Assembly: GCA_028289345.1 (NCBI GenBank)
Contig: JANQQL010000010.1
Location: 682,001 to 746,000 of the forward strand
Length of the DNA stretch: 64,000 nucleotides
Source: Planctomycetota bacterium
Lineage (GTDB): Bacteria; Planctomycetota; B15-G4; SIAN01
Direction of reading: 5' to 3'
Shown here: in pieces, positions 27,322 through 36,500 of the stretch
How positions within the stretch are numbered: position 1 is the first letter of the stretch
Layout of the letters: every line of letters begins with the position of its first letter
The notes under the pieces: model-generated
Told to the model about the DNA's origin: nothing
Seen by the model: only the letters and a program-made list of their open reading frames with translations
Database searches by the model: none
Made by a program: the position numbers and the translations under genes

Positions 27322-28293
27322 ATGCGACCATCTCTTCTCAACATCGCTTCGTCAGGACTCCTGGCGGTTTGTCTGAGCTGCGGAGACAAACCCCAGTTCG
27401 ACCCGCCACTCAGCATCGAGAACTGCGGCGGCCGTGCCCGCTTTGACCGACCGCCGAAGCGCGTCGTGGCGTGGAACCAAACCGCCGCCGAAGTGTTGAT
27501 CGCCCTCGGGCTCGAGGATTCGATCGTCGCGACGGGACTTCAGGACAACCCGCCGTTGCCAGAGTTCGCCGAGGCTTATGGGGCCATCCCGGTCCGATGG
27601 TCCGACAACCCAACACCCGAGCAATTCGTTGAGGTTCGTCCCGACTTCGCCTACGCAACCTTGGCAAGCGCCTTCGATCATGATGTGCAGCGGGCTCGAG
27701 AGAGCCTCCGGCCGTTCGAAGTCGAGGTCTACCTTTCTCCCTGGGACTGTCGAACCGCGGTGCTCCCCGAAAAGTCTGCGACGATTGATCTCGTCACACG
27801 GGAGATCCAAGACATCGCTTCCATCTTCGGGGTTCCTCAGCGCGGCGGAGAACTCATTGCACAGATGCAGGGTCGGCTCGAGGCGGTTCGCGCGTCGTCT
27901 CAGCGCCGACCCGGTCCCCCTCCCGTGGTGGCGTGGTACGACTCCGGCGAAGAGGCACCGATGCTCGGCGCCGGCGGCGGGATTCTTCAACTCGTCACGG
28001 AAACGGCTCGGGCCCTCAATGCCTTTGCCGATGCGAGCGGGTCCTACACAACTCGGACTTGGAGCGACTTCGCTGCCGCTGACCCCAACTGGATCGGGCT
28101 CGTCGACCAGCTTCATTCTCCGGCGGAACGCAAGCGGGCATTCCTTGCAGAACATCCCTCCACCGCTCAGCTCCGCGCCGTCCAGGAAGAGCGCTACGTC
28201 GTGGTCCCTTTCTCTGCCACGTTGCCTGGAGTCGGGGTCGCTAGCGTCGCAGAACGGCTTGCTGCCGCAATCGAACGCGACTTTCGTGAGTGA
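27322..28293 (+). CDS. BtuF/FhuD-like ABC-type periplasmic binding protein
   Basis: A 323-residue helical-backbone metal/cobalamin/siderophore-type solute-binding protein. The N-terminus is hydrophobic with Cys residues (LLAVCLSCGDK), suggesting a lipoprotein, though the lipobox is not canonical. The family signature is clear: PPKRVVAWNQTAAEVLIALG, then DSIVATG, and TPEQFVEVRPDFAYA. The C-lobe contains the SHR-like PVVAWYDSG and NAFADASGSYTTRTWSDFAA segments. AGGA lies before ATG 27322. No ABC permease or ATPase is adjacent, so it is an orphan. It is flanked on both sides by paralogous PQQ-like propeller genes. Ligand unknown; cobalamin, haem or an iron chelate are the usual options. Confidence 0.85.
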   Translation: MRPSLLNIASSGLLAVCLSCGDKPQFDPPLSIENCGGRARFDRPPKRVVAWNQTAAEVLIALGLEDSIVATGLQDNPPLPEFAEAYGAIPVRWSDNPTPEQFVEVRPDFAYATLASAFDHDVQRARESLRPFEVEVYLSPWDCRTAVLPEKSATIDLVTREIQDIASIFGVPQRGGELIAQMQGRLEAVRASSQRRPGPPPVVAWYDSGEEAPMLGAGGGILQLVTETARALNAFADASGSYTTRTWSDFAAADPNWIGLVDQLHSPAERKRAFLAEHPSTAQLRAVQEERYVVVPFSATLPGVGVASVAERLAAAIERDFRE

Positions 28294-28634
28294 AGCTGGT
28301 CCGAGTGCGCTGGACTTGGGCGGGGGATTCCGTCGCCAACCGGGCCGAATGTGCGATCGGTCGTCACTGGTCGTTTTTCAACATCTGACGCAGCACCTCT
28401 CCATTGTCCACTGCCTGTCTACCACCCACCTGGCCCGTCCGGACCAACAATGCAGGTTGAGCTTCGAGAAACAAAAAGCCGCGCCCTTTGAGTTCGTCGT
28501 CATGCGCCTCGCGCAACCGATGGCCTCCGCGATTTCCTCGATGTCCGGAAGAACACGAGAACATGGGAACCACCCAGCGCTGAAGGGCATTGGTTGGTTA
28601 CCCCATCGGTCTGCCTGATCGTCACGAGGCCCTC
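28294..28634. other. Intergenic region between binding protein and PQQ-like protein B
   Basis: 341 bases; nothing supportable seen beyond the ribosome-binding site of the next gene. Confidence 0.4.
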
Positions 28635-29918
28635 ATGCTCCATCTCAGCATTCTTTCCTTGGTCCTGCTCACGAACTCTCCTTCGGAAGAGGCTTCCTGG
28701 AAGTGGCGCGGCGGCCCCCACCGCGACTTCCGACTGCACGACTCGTCGAATCTCACCGAGACGTTTGGCGAATGGTCCCCGACAGAACTCTGGCGCCGGC
28801 CCTTGGGAGACGGATACAGCGGCCTGCTGTTCGACGGGGGCCGTCTCTTCGCCCACTACCACGACGAAGGGGAAGAGGTCGTGTCTGCGCTCTCCGCCGC
28901 CGACGGAGAATCCCTGTGGGAATTCCGATATCCGGTGGAACCTTACTCTGAAATGGACGAGGCCTATGGCCTCGGGCCAAACGCCACCCCCGCCATTCTC
29001 GGCAACCGAATCTTCTCGGTGAGCATCGACGGTCAAATGCACTGTCTTCGCACCGATTCTGGGGAACTCGAATGGCGCCTGGATCTTCACGAACGCTACG
29101 GACGTCAAGCCCGCAAAGAAGAATACGGCTTCTCGGCCAGCCCGGTCATCTTCGAAGAGATGGTTCTGGTCCTGGTCGGCGGTGACCAACACGGAGTCGT
29201 CGCCTTGGAACCATCCGACGGCTCTCAGATCTGGGGCAGCCCTCCTTCGCGTATCAGCTATGCCCAAGCCACTCTGGTCGACCTGGAAGACGAAATCCAG
29301 CTCGTCTTCTTCTCACCCACCGCGGTCATCGGCCTGGACCCTTGGATCGGCGACTTTGTTTGGCAGTTTCCGGTCGAGAACGTCTACCAGAACAACTTGA
29401 CACCCGCTCTGTACCTTGGTGACCGCCACCTCTGGGTGGCCAGTCAGATCGACGGCGGAACACGGGTCCTGAAGATTCCGACGTCGGAAGACAGCGACAA
29501 GGAACCAGAGTCGGGAGCGATCGAGCCAGAAGTCCTGTGGTCGAGCAAGACACTCAAACAAGCTCACTGGGACTCGTTTCGAATTGGCGACTACGTGTAC
29601 GGATCTCTCGGCGGGAACTCCTCTTCCTTCCTCGCGGGAGTGAACTGGAAAACCGGCGAGGTCGCCTGGAAGCACCGCGGATTCCACCTCGCCAAGGGGG
29701 TCCTGGCAGACGGGAAGTTCTACTTCCTCGACGAGAATGGCCAGATCGGAATCGCACGTTTCTCACCGACGGGCGTCGACATTCTCTCCGCCCACCAGCT
29801 TACGGAAAGGGTCTCTTGGACACCGCCGATCGTCGTCGGCTCGGCTTTGTACGCGCGAGATCGCAAGAGCCTTGTCGCCGTCGACCTGGCGGCAGAGTCG
29901 TACTCCGAGAGCAATTGA
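28635..29918 (+). CDS. Exported PQQ-like beta-propeller protein, paralogue B
   Basis: A 427-residue protein; the start at ATG 28635 (GAGG five bases upstream) gives the signal peptide MLHLSILSLVLLTNS. PQQ/BamB-type blades are seen as VSALSAADGESLWEFRY, HCLRTDSGELEWRLDL, VALEPSDGSQIWGS, IGLDPWIGDFVWQFP and AGVNWKTGEVAWKHRG. It aligns along its full length with paralogue A (25545-26789), including the late '...VDILSAHQLTERVSWTPPIV' versus '...LDVISSFQPLSETAWTAPTI' blade. No dehydrogenase active-site residues are evident. It is probably periplasmic. Same strand as the binding-protein gene, 341 bp downstream; converges with the methyltransferase gene. Confidence 0.82.
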   Translation: MLHLSILSLVLLTNSPSEEASWKWRGGPHRDFRLHDSSNLTETFGEWSPTELWRRPLGDGYSGLLFDGGRLFAHYHDEGEEVVSALSAADGESLWEFRYPVEPYSEMDEAYGLGPNATPAILGNRIFSVSIDGQMHCLRTDSGELEWRLDLHERYGRQARKEEYGFSASPVIFEEMVLVLVGGDQHGVVALEPSDGSQIWGSPPSRISYAQATLVDLEDEIQLVFFSPTAVIGLDPWIGDFVWQFPVENVYQNNLTPALYLGDRHLWVASQIDGGTRVLKIPTSEDSDKEPESGAIEPEVLWSSKTLKQAHWDSFRIGDYVYGSLGGNSSSFLAGVNWKTGEVAWKHRGFHLAKGVLADGKFYFLDENGQIGIARFSPTGVDILSAHQLTERVSWTPPIVVGSALYARDRKSLVAVDLAAESYSESN

Positions 29919-30012
29919 CGAACGCCGAAAGTCGAGGATCTTCGCGAATCGACCCCCGGACACGATGGACGAGTCATGGGCCCGCGCGCTTTGCCCTGAC
30001 GGAACTCGAAAC

Positions 30013-30972
30013 TCAAACGACGTCCGCGAGGTAAGTACTGGCAATCGATACGAAGTGAACGTCGTCTCGGGCCGCAAAGTCATGGGGCCCTCCTTCACGT
30101 GACAGCTCGAGGAGCACGGACCGGTCGTCATTGGAAATGGGCACACCATCCGACTTGGCCCATGACCGGAGGGATGAGCGGATGAAACCACGTTGGCCAG
30201 CGTCCAGAGGTGACGCAACCTCGAACAAGAAAGAACGAGTGCGAGGCCGCGACAACCCGGCATCATGAAGGACTCCCAACCACCCTCGAGGAAGCCTCCC
30301 AAGACTGGTTCGATCAGATGCCAACCAAGCCTCGAACGAGCCCATCAATCGCCCCTCCAGGCCCGGAGTGCCAAGCCCACAGTCCATCGGAAGGAAGCGA
30401 GTCAAGGGACGGTCTTCACGAATGACCACCCGTCCTCCCCGTCGGCAAACCCGGGCCAGTTCTTTGCACACCGCCACAGGGTCCGGCATGAAATGAAGGA
30501 CCTGGCTGCACCATGCAAGGTCGAGAGAATGGCTCGGGACCGGCAAGTCGTGGACATCTCCTTCGCGGGGGTGCACGTGGCGGAAACTCGCGGCTCCCGA
30601 CACTCGTTCTCGTAGTTTGGCAACAACTCCGGGATCCAAGTCGATGGCCGTCACACTCCCCGAGCATCCCACGGCCTCCGCCAAGAGCAAAGAATGGTCA
30701 CCAATCCCCGCGCCCGCATCGAGGACGCGACCGCCCCGAGGGAGGCCCAGAGACTCGATCATCTCTCGATCGCGGTCCCGAAAGAACCCACTGCGCAACG
30801 CCTCCCCAGGGTCTGCGGGTGCGGGGAAACGGTGACCCCGAGGTCGCTCCACCCGCGAACCCGTGGCGCATCCGGCAAGCAGCGAGGAACTCGTCAGGGC
30901 GGCTCCGGTAGACAACAACATCTCGCGGCGTCCCAAACGAAACGTCCTGGAATCGGAACGGTTCTTCATCAT
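30013..30972 (-). CDS. SAM-dependent methyltransferase carrying a lipoprotein/Tat-like leader
   Basis: A 319-residue class I methyltransferase: motif I GGRVLDAGAGIGDHS, motif II SVTAIDLDP, motif III/IV LDLAWCSQVLHFMPDPV, and post-motif ELARVCRRGGRVVIRED. Unusually, it begins with an export leader: LGRREMLLSTGAALTSSSLL followed by AGC, giving a lipobox Cys at residue 35 and a twin-arginine pair. Starting at ATG 30972 or 30969 is preferred; the frame is open to 31248 but the added residues look non-coding. SAM is not known to be available in the periplasm, so either the enzyme is tethered in an unexpected way or the leader is vestigial. It is divergent from a Tat-leader aminotransferase. Confidence 0.8.
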   Translation of the reverse strand: MMKNRSDSRTFRLGRREMLLSTGAALTSSSLLAGCATGSRVERPRGHRFPAPADPGEALRSGFFRDRDREMIESLGLPRGGRVLDAGAGIGDHSLLLAEAVGCSGSVTAIDLDPGVVAKLRERVSGAASFRHVHPREGDVHDLPVPSHSLDLAWCSQVLHFMPDPVAVCKELARVCRRGGRVVIREDRPLTRFLPMDCGLGTPGLEGRLMGSFEAWLASDRTSLGRLPRGWLGVLHDAGLSRPRTRSFLFEVASPLDAGQRGFIRSSLRSWAKSDGVPISNDDRSVLLELSREGGPHDFAARDDVHFVSIASTYLADVV

Positions 30973-31223
30973 CAAGTCTCGCTCTGCATCGATTCCTCGT
31001 TCGTGCTCTGAACCCAACGGCATCACCATGGAAATGCCGTCGGGTCCGACCGAGTTCCTCCAAGGGATTTCATTTCCTTGACTGTTGAACGAGCAGCACT
31101 TTCGCCCATGTCCAGGTCCTCGGGCCCCGGGCGGCTGACCTTCGATGAGGCAGCGGGAACCCTCTTTGCCCGGCCGGCATTGATGACGATGAAGCGCTTC
31201 CAAACCTGCGACGGGGCCCATCC

Positions 31224-32537
31224 ATGACCATGAACGGACGAACCACAATCAGCCGCCGCGCACTTCTCGCCGGTTGCCCCCTGGGTGCAGGAGCACTGCT
31301 TGGCTGGACGTCCCGTGCCTCTGCCGCCGGGACTCCATTTCCAGCATTGAACGGCTCCCCGGAAGAGTCGGCGGTGGATGAGAGTCTGTGGAAGAACGTC
31401 CAAGCACAGTTCGACTTGGACACCAATCGCATTCAATCCAATCTCGCCGCTGCGGTTTACAACGCTCCGCCTCGGCCGGTCCTCGCCGCTCTTTTTCGGG
31501 CGAACCAGTACGTGGGCTCCATGCCCCGAGCGAACCGGCCCCAGCTATTCGGCGATCCCGTTCGAGAGAAGCTGCGCCGTCGCTTGGCTCGCAAGCTGGG
31601 CGTCAAAGCGAACGAGATCGCGCTCACTCGCGGCACGACCGAGGCACTCAACATTGTGATCGCTGGGATGCCGCTGCAAAGCGGTGATGAAGTGATCACC
31701 ACGGACTTGGATTATGAATCGCTCAAGGACGCGTGGAAGATTCGCGGCCTCCGAGATGGCGTGCAGATGAAGGAGGTCTCGCTTCCCCACCCACCCGCTT
31801 CTCCGGAAAGCGTGATCAAGGCCCTGGAAACCGCATTCACTCCACGAACCAAGGTCTTGATGATCTGTCACGTCATGGATTACACGGGACAGATTCTTCC
31901 CCTTCGTGAAATCTGTGAGATGGCTCACAGTAAGGGAGTTCGCGTTCTCGTCGACGGCGCGCTCGCGTTCGGGGTCATTCCCGTCAATCTCAGCGAATTG
32001 AACTGTGACTACTACGGCACGTCACTTCACAAAGGAATGTATGCGCCAGCCGGCACCGGACTGCTGTACATCCGTGAAGGGCTGAGTGAAGAGGTCCTGC
32101 CTTTGTTCGGCGTTGCAGAACCCCACTCCGCCGACATGCGCAAGTATGAAGAAATCGGCACCGCTCCCCTCGGCCCCCTGTCCTCCGTGAACGCTGCCCT
32201 CGACTTCCACGAGAGAATCGGGACCGAACGAATCCAGGCTCGTCTCCACTCCTTGACCAAGCAATGGCTGGAGATTCTGGCTGAGTCCCCCAATGTCGTG
32301 CTCCACACGTCGCTTGATCCCGATCAGTCCTGTGCCATTGCCTGCGCCCAGATCGGAAGCGCCGATCATCGAAAAGTCTGGTATCACCTCTACAACGAAT
32401 ACGGAATCAGCGCCTACTACTGCAACGAGCCATTCGCCGGCATCGTGGTCCGATTCCACATTCACACACTTCGCTCTGAAGTGGAGCAATGCGCGATCGT
32501 GCTGCGCGACATCGCCGATCGGGGCCTTCCCGGTTAG
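31224..32537 (+). CDS. Tat-exported class V aminotransferase-like PLP enzyme
   Basis: A 437-residue fold-type I PLP enzyme (aminotransferase class V, isopenicillin-N-epimerase/cysteine-desulfurase group). The leader TTISRRALLAGCPLGAG ending SRASAAG is a twin-arginine signal. Core motifs: ALTRGTTEALN (phosphate-binding turn), VLVDGALAFG with Asp244 that pairs with the PLP ring nitrogen, and YYGTSLHKGMYAP with the Schiff-base Lys270. The residue normally His in 'VDGAHA' is Leu247, which may change reaction type. Tat export fits folding with PLP bound in the cytoplasm. Substrate unknown. The start is ATG 31224 or 31230, with a weak ribosome-binding site. It is divergent from the leader-bearing methyltransferase, 251 bp away. 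Confidence 0.85.
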   Translation: MTMNGRTTISRRALLAGCPLGAGALLGWTSRASAAGTPFPALNGSPEESAVDESLWKNVQAQFDLDTNRIQSNLAAAVYNAPPRPVLAALFRANQYVGSMPRANRPQLFGDPVREKLRRRLARKLGVKANEIALTRGTTEALNIVIAGMPLQSGDEVITTDLDYESLKDAWKIRGLRDGVQMKEVSLPHPPASPESVIKALETAFTPRTKVLMICHVMDYTGQILPLREICEMAHSKGVRVLVDGALAFGVIPVNLSELNCDYYGTSLHKGMYAPAGTGLLYIREGLSEEVLPLFGVAEPHSADMRKYEEIGTAPLGPLSSVNAALDFHERIGTERIQARLHSLTKQWLEILAESPNVVLHTSLDPDQSCAIACAQIGSADHRKVWYHLYNEYGISAYYCNEPFAGIVVRFHIHTLRSEVEQCAIVLRDIADRGLPG

Positions 32538-32558
32538 ACAACGATGCGGAGAGTTCGC

Positions 32559-33533
32559 TCACTCGCGTGCGGGGATACTCGAGTCGGTGTTAGAAATTGG
32601 TGGCGCGGGTCGCCAGGCGGGATCCCGTACCCGCCCCTCCAGCGAAGTGAGCAAGTGCGGCTCGCCGGATCCGTCCGCTCGCACCGACCGTAGGTGACCG
32701 GCCGCGATCCCAGCGTAGTCGACGTAGACGATCGCGCGACCATCGTCACTCCAGGTCAGGCGAGCTTCCCGATAATCGACTCCTCGCCCACCGCGAATCG
32801 ATGCTACAGCGCGCCGGTTGGAACCGTCCGCATCCATCACCACGATGTTGCCGATCAACCTTTCCACCGAGTCAGGGACCTCGTAGCAAGCAATCGCCGA
32901 GCCGTCCGGGGACCAAGCGGCCGCGATCTCGTGCACATCTGGAGTCCTGGTGACGTTTGTGAGTTCAGCTCCATCCGCGCGAATCGTCCAGAGGTCAAAC
33001 ACGCCCTTCACGCGACTCGAATAGAAAAGTATCGACCTGCCGTCTGGGGAGAAACACGGATCTCGGGCGATTGCCTTCTCATTGGTCAAACGGATCAACC
33101 CGGTACCATCCACATTGGCGATCCCGATGTTCCAGTAACCTCCGAAATCGGCGAAAAACGTCACCTTCCGGCCGTCAGGGGACCAGGAGGGGTTCAGAGT
33201 CCGAGCGCTACTTTGAATCAATCGGCGCGGGCTCGATCCATCTGCGTTCATGACCCACACCGCCCACCCGCCAGTCCGATGAGAATTGAACGCGATCTGT
33301 TGGCCGTCTGGGGACCAGGTCGGATAGTTGTCCGTGTGTCGCGGATTCTTCGTGAGATTCACCAGTCCCGAGCCATCGCTGCGGAGCGCAACGATCTCCC
33401 CGCCTTGGCCTGGCCCGTAGTGGGCTACCAGAATCGGCCGGTCATCACTTTGGTCGCCGGTGGAAACACCAAACGCGGACGCAGCCGCGGTGATCACACC
33501 AAACAGCGAAAAGGCTCGTGCCTTGGTTGACAT
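32559..33533 (-). CDS. Exported TolB-like (WD40/PD40) beta-propeller protein
   Basis: A 324-residue protein with signal peptide (RAFSLFGVITAAASAFGVS) and GAGGA five bases before ATG 33533. Six blades carry the PD40 signature 'P.wSPDG..iaF.s.r.g...iw.m.adGs...rlT': NYPTWSPDGQQIAFNSHRTG, NPSWSPDGRKVTFF, DPCFSPDGRSILFYSSR, AAAWSPDGSAIACYE, RLTWSDDGRAIVYVD. It has only the propeller, without the N-terminal domain of true TolB, so it is not called tolB. It may read or present peptides in the periplasm. It follows the fusion hydrolase gene on the same strand after 29 bp, so the two are likely co-transcribed. Confidence 0.85.
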   Translation of the reverse strand: MSTKARAFSLFGVITAAASAFGVSTGDQSDDRPILVAHYGPGQGGEIVALRSDGSGLVNLTKNPRHTDNYPTWSPDGQQIAFNSHRTGGWAVWVMNADGSSPRRLIQSSARTLNPSWSPDGRKVTFFADFGGYWNIGIANVDGTGLIRLTNEKAIARDPCFSPDGRSILFYSSRVKGVFDLWTIRADGAELTNVTRTPDVHEIAAAWSPDGSAIACYEVPDSVERLIGNIVVMDADGSNRRAVASIRGGRGVDYREARLTWSDDGRAIVYVDYAGIAAGHLRSVRADGSGEPHLLTSLEGRVRDPAWRPAPPISNTDSSIPARE

Positions 33534-33562
33534 TTTTCCTCACTTTCAGGGATCTCTGGAAT

Positions 33563-36500
33563 TCAATCGGCGCCGGTTGCCGACGCACCGACTTCGGCTC
33601 CCATGCTCTTCATGGGCAGGACCACGTGGGAGGGCATGGTCCGCGTGCGCTGGATCGTCAGGGTCGGTCGGCCGCCGCCACGGGGGGATCGTGGAAACGT
33701 GTCGCGATCGGCACCGGCCACCGCAATTCGAATGCGGTGACCCTTCGCAATCCGAACCGAAGTTGCCCACAGCTCCAGCGGAACCGCCACGATCTCCTGC
33801 TCACCCATTGGCTGTGCATCCACTCTCCGAAAAGTCCGATACGGACCGTCGAGGACGTAGGGGGACGGTTCATTTCGACACCGTCGCAGCATGAGGCGGA
33901 GCTGCCCCTCGGTGATGTAGGTCACTCGACCTTCCGGGCTGACATCCTCGAGATACACGAAGAGAGCCCCGTCCGGGTGGGTCGAGCTAAGGTAAAGAGT
34001 GATCAGCGGATGCCCGGTGATCTCCATATCCTGCAACATTGGTTTGCTCGTGTAGGTCAGGAGCTTGCGATCCTCGCTGCGGCGATCGTCATAGACGACA
34101 TCACCCGCCCCGCCATTGGTCCACCAGCGGTTGCGCTCGCCCGTGGTCGCGTCGAAGTCCACGCGATACCGATCGGCACCGACGAGATCCTTGGGCGCCT
34201 TCTCGGAAAGCTCGCCGTCGCACCGGAAGTACCATCGGCGGTCATCGAATCCACTGGGCGGCCACACCGCAGTGGTCGACCACTTGCCGCTACCAAGAGT
34301 GTAGTAGGTCAGTTCCGGTCGTTCGGGGTTCTGCTCCACGTCAGCGCAAAGAAAGCGATCGAAGAAATCCAGGACTTCGCGTTCGACGAACGGGCGCCCT
34401 CGCTCGGCCGGGGCACGCTCGTCATGGAACGGATCGGCGTCGTTCCAACCCCCATGATCCCAGGGTCCGATGACGACGTCCTGGTAGTGATCGAGAGATC
34501 GAAATCGAGCCAGCGCTCCGTTGACGGTTGCCGCATCGAGCCAGCCGACGCGAATCATCGCCGGCACAGCCTGATCTTCGATTCGGTCTGCCAGACTCCA
34601 GGGATTGATCTTCGAGCCGACGTTGCGAACCTGATGAGCTCCATAGGGATCGTCCTCGAATCGCAACGCCCGCGCCGCTTCTAGAGGACGACAATTCAGG
34701 CGATGGTCTGCGACCGCCAACTCGAGATCGCTCCGGCCCTGGTCTGCGTCGACGGGCTTCACTCCCGACACTTGGCGGCGCAACTCGTCACACTCCTGTC
34801 CTTGCGCTTCGTGCAAACCACACACGTCGTTGGCATCCAAGGCCTCCACCAGCGGCGACCATCGTTCGAGGAACCCCAGGTTGAGAAGGCCTCCCGGAAA
34901 CGTCAGGTGGCGAAAGTCATCGAAGTCGCTGAAGAGCGGAGCGATCGCGCGCAATCCCGGAGCTCCAGTCGTCGCCATCATTTCCGCCGTGTTGCCTGCG
35001 TACGACACCCCAACGGCTCCGACCGCACCGTTCGACCAGGGCTGAGCCGTGATCCAGTCGACGATCTCCGCGTAGTCAGCTCGCTCCTCTGGTGGATGCT
35101 CGTGAGGCCGAAATCCAAAGGAGGCTCCGCTCCCACGTGCATCCACGGTCACCAAGGCATATCCCGCCCGGTTGTAGCGATCGGCTTCCTGACGGTACCG
35201 ATCCTCGCTCGAGTCGACGCCGACCTGATCCATGGCCCTCCAGTACCGAGTCGCCCGGATCACCGCAGGAATGCGAACACCCTGGGGCAATCCTTCGGGG
35301 AGCCACTGATCGACGGCGATGTCGACTCCGTCACGCATCGTCAGATAGAAGGACCGGTTGCGTCCCTGGGGTCCTTCCGTCTCCGTTTCCGAGTCACGGT
35401 GGAGTTTCCCGAGACCATCGATCTCCAGAACGTCGTCAAAGGATTGGGCTCCCGGATGAAACTCGACAGGACCGACCGCGACCGGTAGGTAGCTGTCGGC
35501 GCCCCAATCGACGACCCAGCGGTCGTCGGCCGTGGCGTGCATGGTGCCGATCCGATCCAGCAGGTGCAGAGAAAGGCGACCATCCGCGCCGGTAACCCGC
35601 GCCGGACCGTATCGACGATGGTGGTAGGTTCCCGTTGCGCGATGCGGCAAATCGTGCGGGACTTCTGGGGCGAGTGGCGGCACAAACTCCGGCAGTGTCA
35701 CCATGCTTCGGTACTGTTCCCAGGTGCGCAGGAACGTCGCGCTTGCCGGCTCTGGGTCGCGATTCAACAAGCCATCGAGAATCCGATAGGCGACGCTGCT
35801 CGGAAGCAAGAAGTTCAAGCCGTTGGTCAGTACGACGACTCCAATTCCTCGCTCTGGAGCCAGCAGGATGTTGCAGTGCATGCCGTCGGTTTGACCACCG
35901 TGCTCGACGATGCCGGTCCCCGCGTACTCATGCACATACCAACCCAATCCGTAGGCGACCTTTTCCGACAGAGGGAAGAACACTCGATGCATGCTGCCGA
36001 GGGGAACTTGCGTTTCCGGCTGCCATAGCGACTCGAAGATCTCCCTCGGCAGCACCTGCTTGCCGTTCACGATTCCCGCGGAAAGCAGGGCGCGACACCA
36101 GAGCAGCAGATCGTCAAGCGTGCTGACTGCCGATCCTCCGGGACCGATGTTGTGAAGATCGAGGAACGGAATCGATTCCCAACGATCGCCCCTCTGAATG
36201 TGAGGATGAGCACAACTCGCTTCGTCCGGCACCGTACGCCGACTCGAGAAGGAGTCGTGCATTCCCACTGCGCGAAACAGTTCGGACTCGACAAATGCAT
36301 CCCAAGTAGTGCCGGCCGCGGCACCCAAAGCCTGACCCGCGGCTGTGTAAAGAAGGTTGTTGTAGTGAAAACTCTCGCGGAACCGCCCGGGTGTCGCAAG
36401 AAAGCGGATCCGTTCCAGCACCTCATGGCGACTTCGTCGATTTCCCCACGCCAACAAGTTGTCAGCCTCGACCCCGGTTCGGTGACTCAAAAGATCGCGG

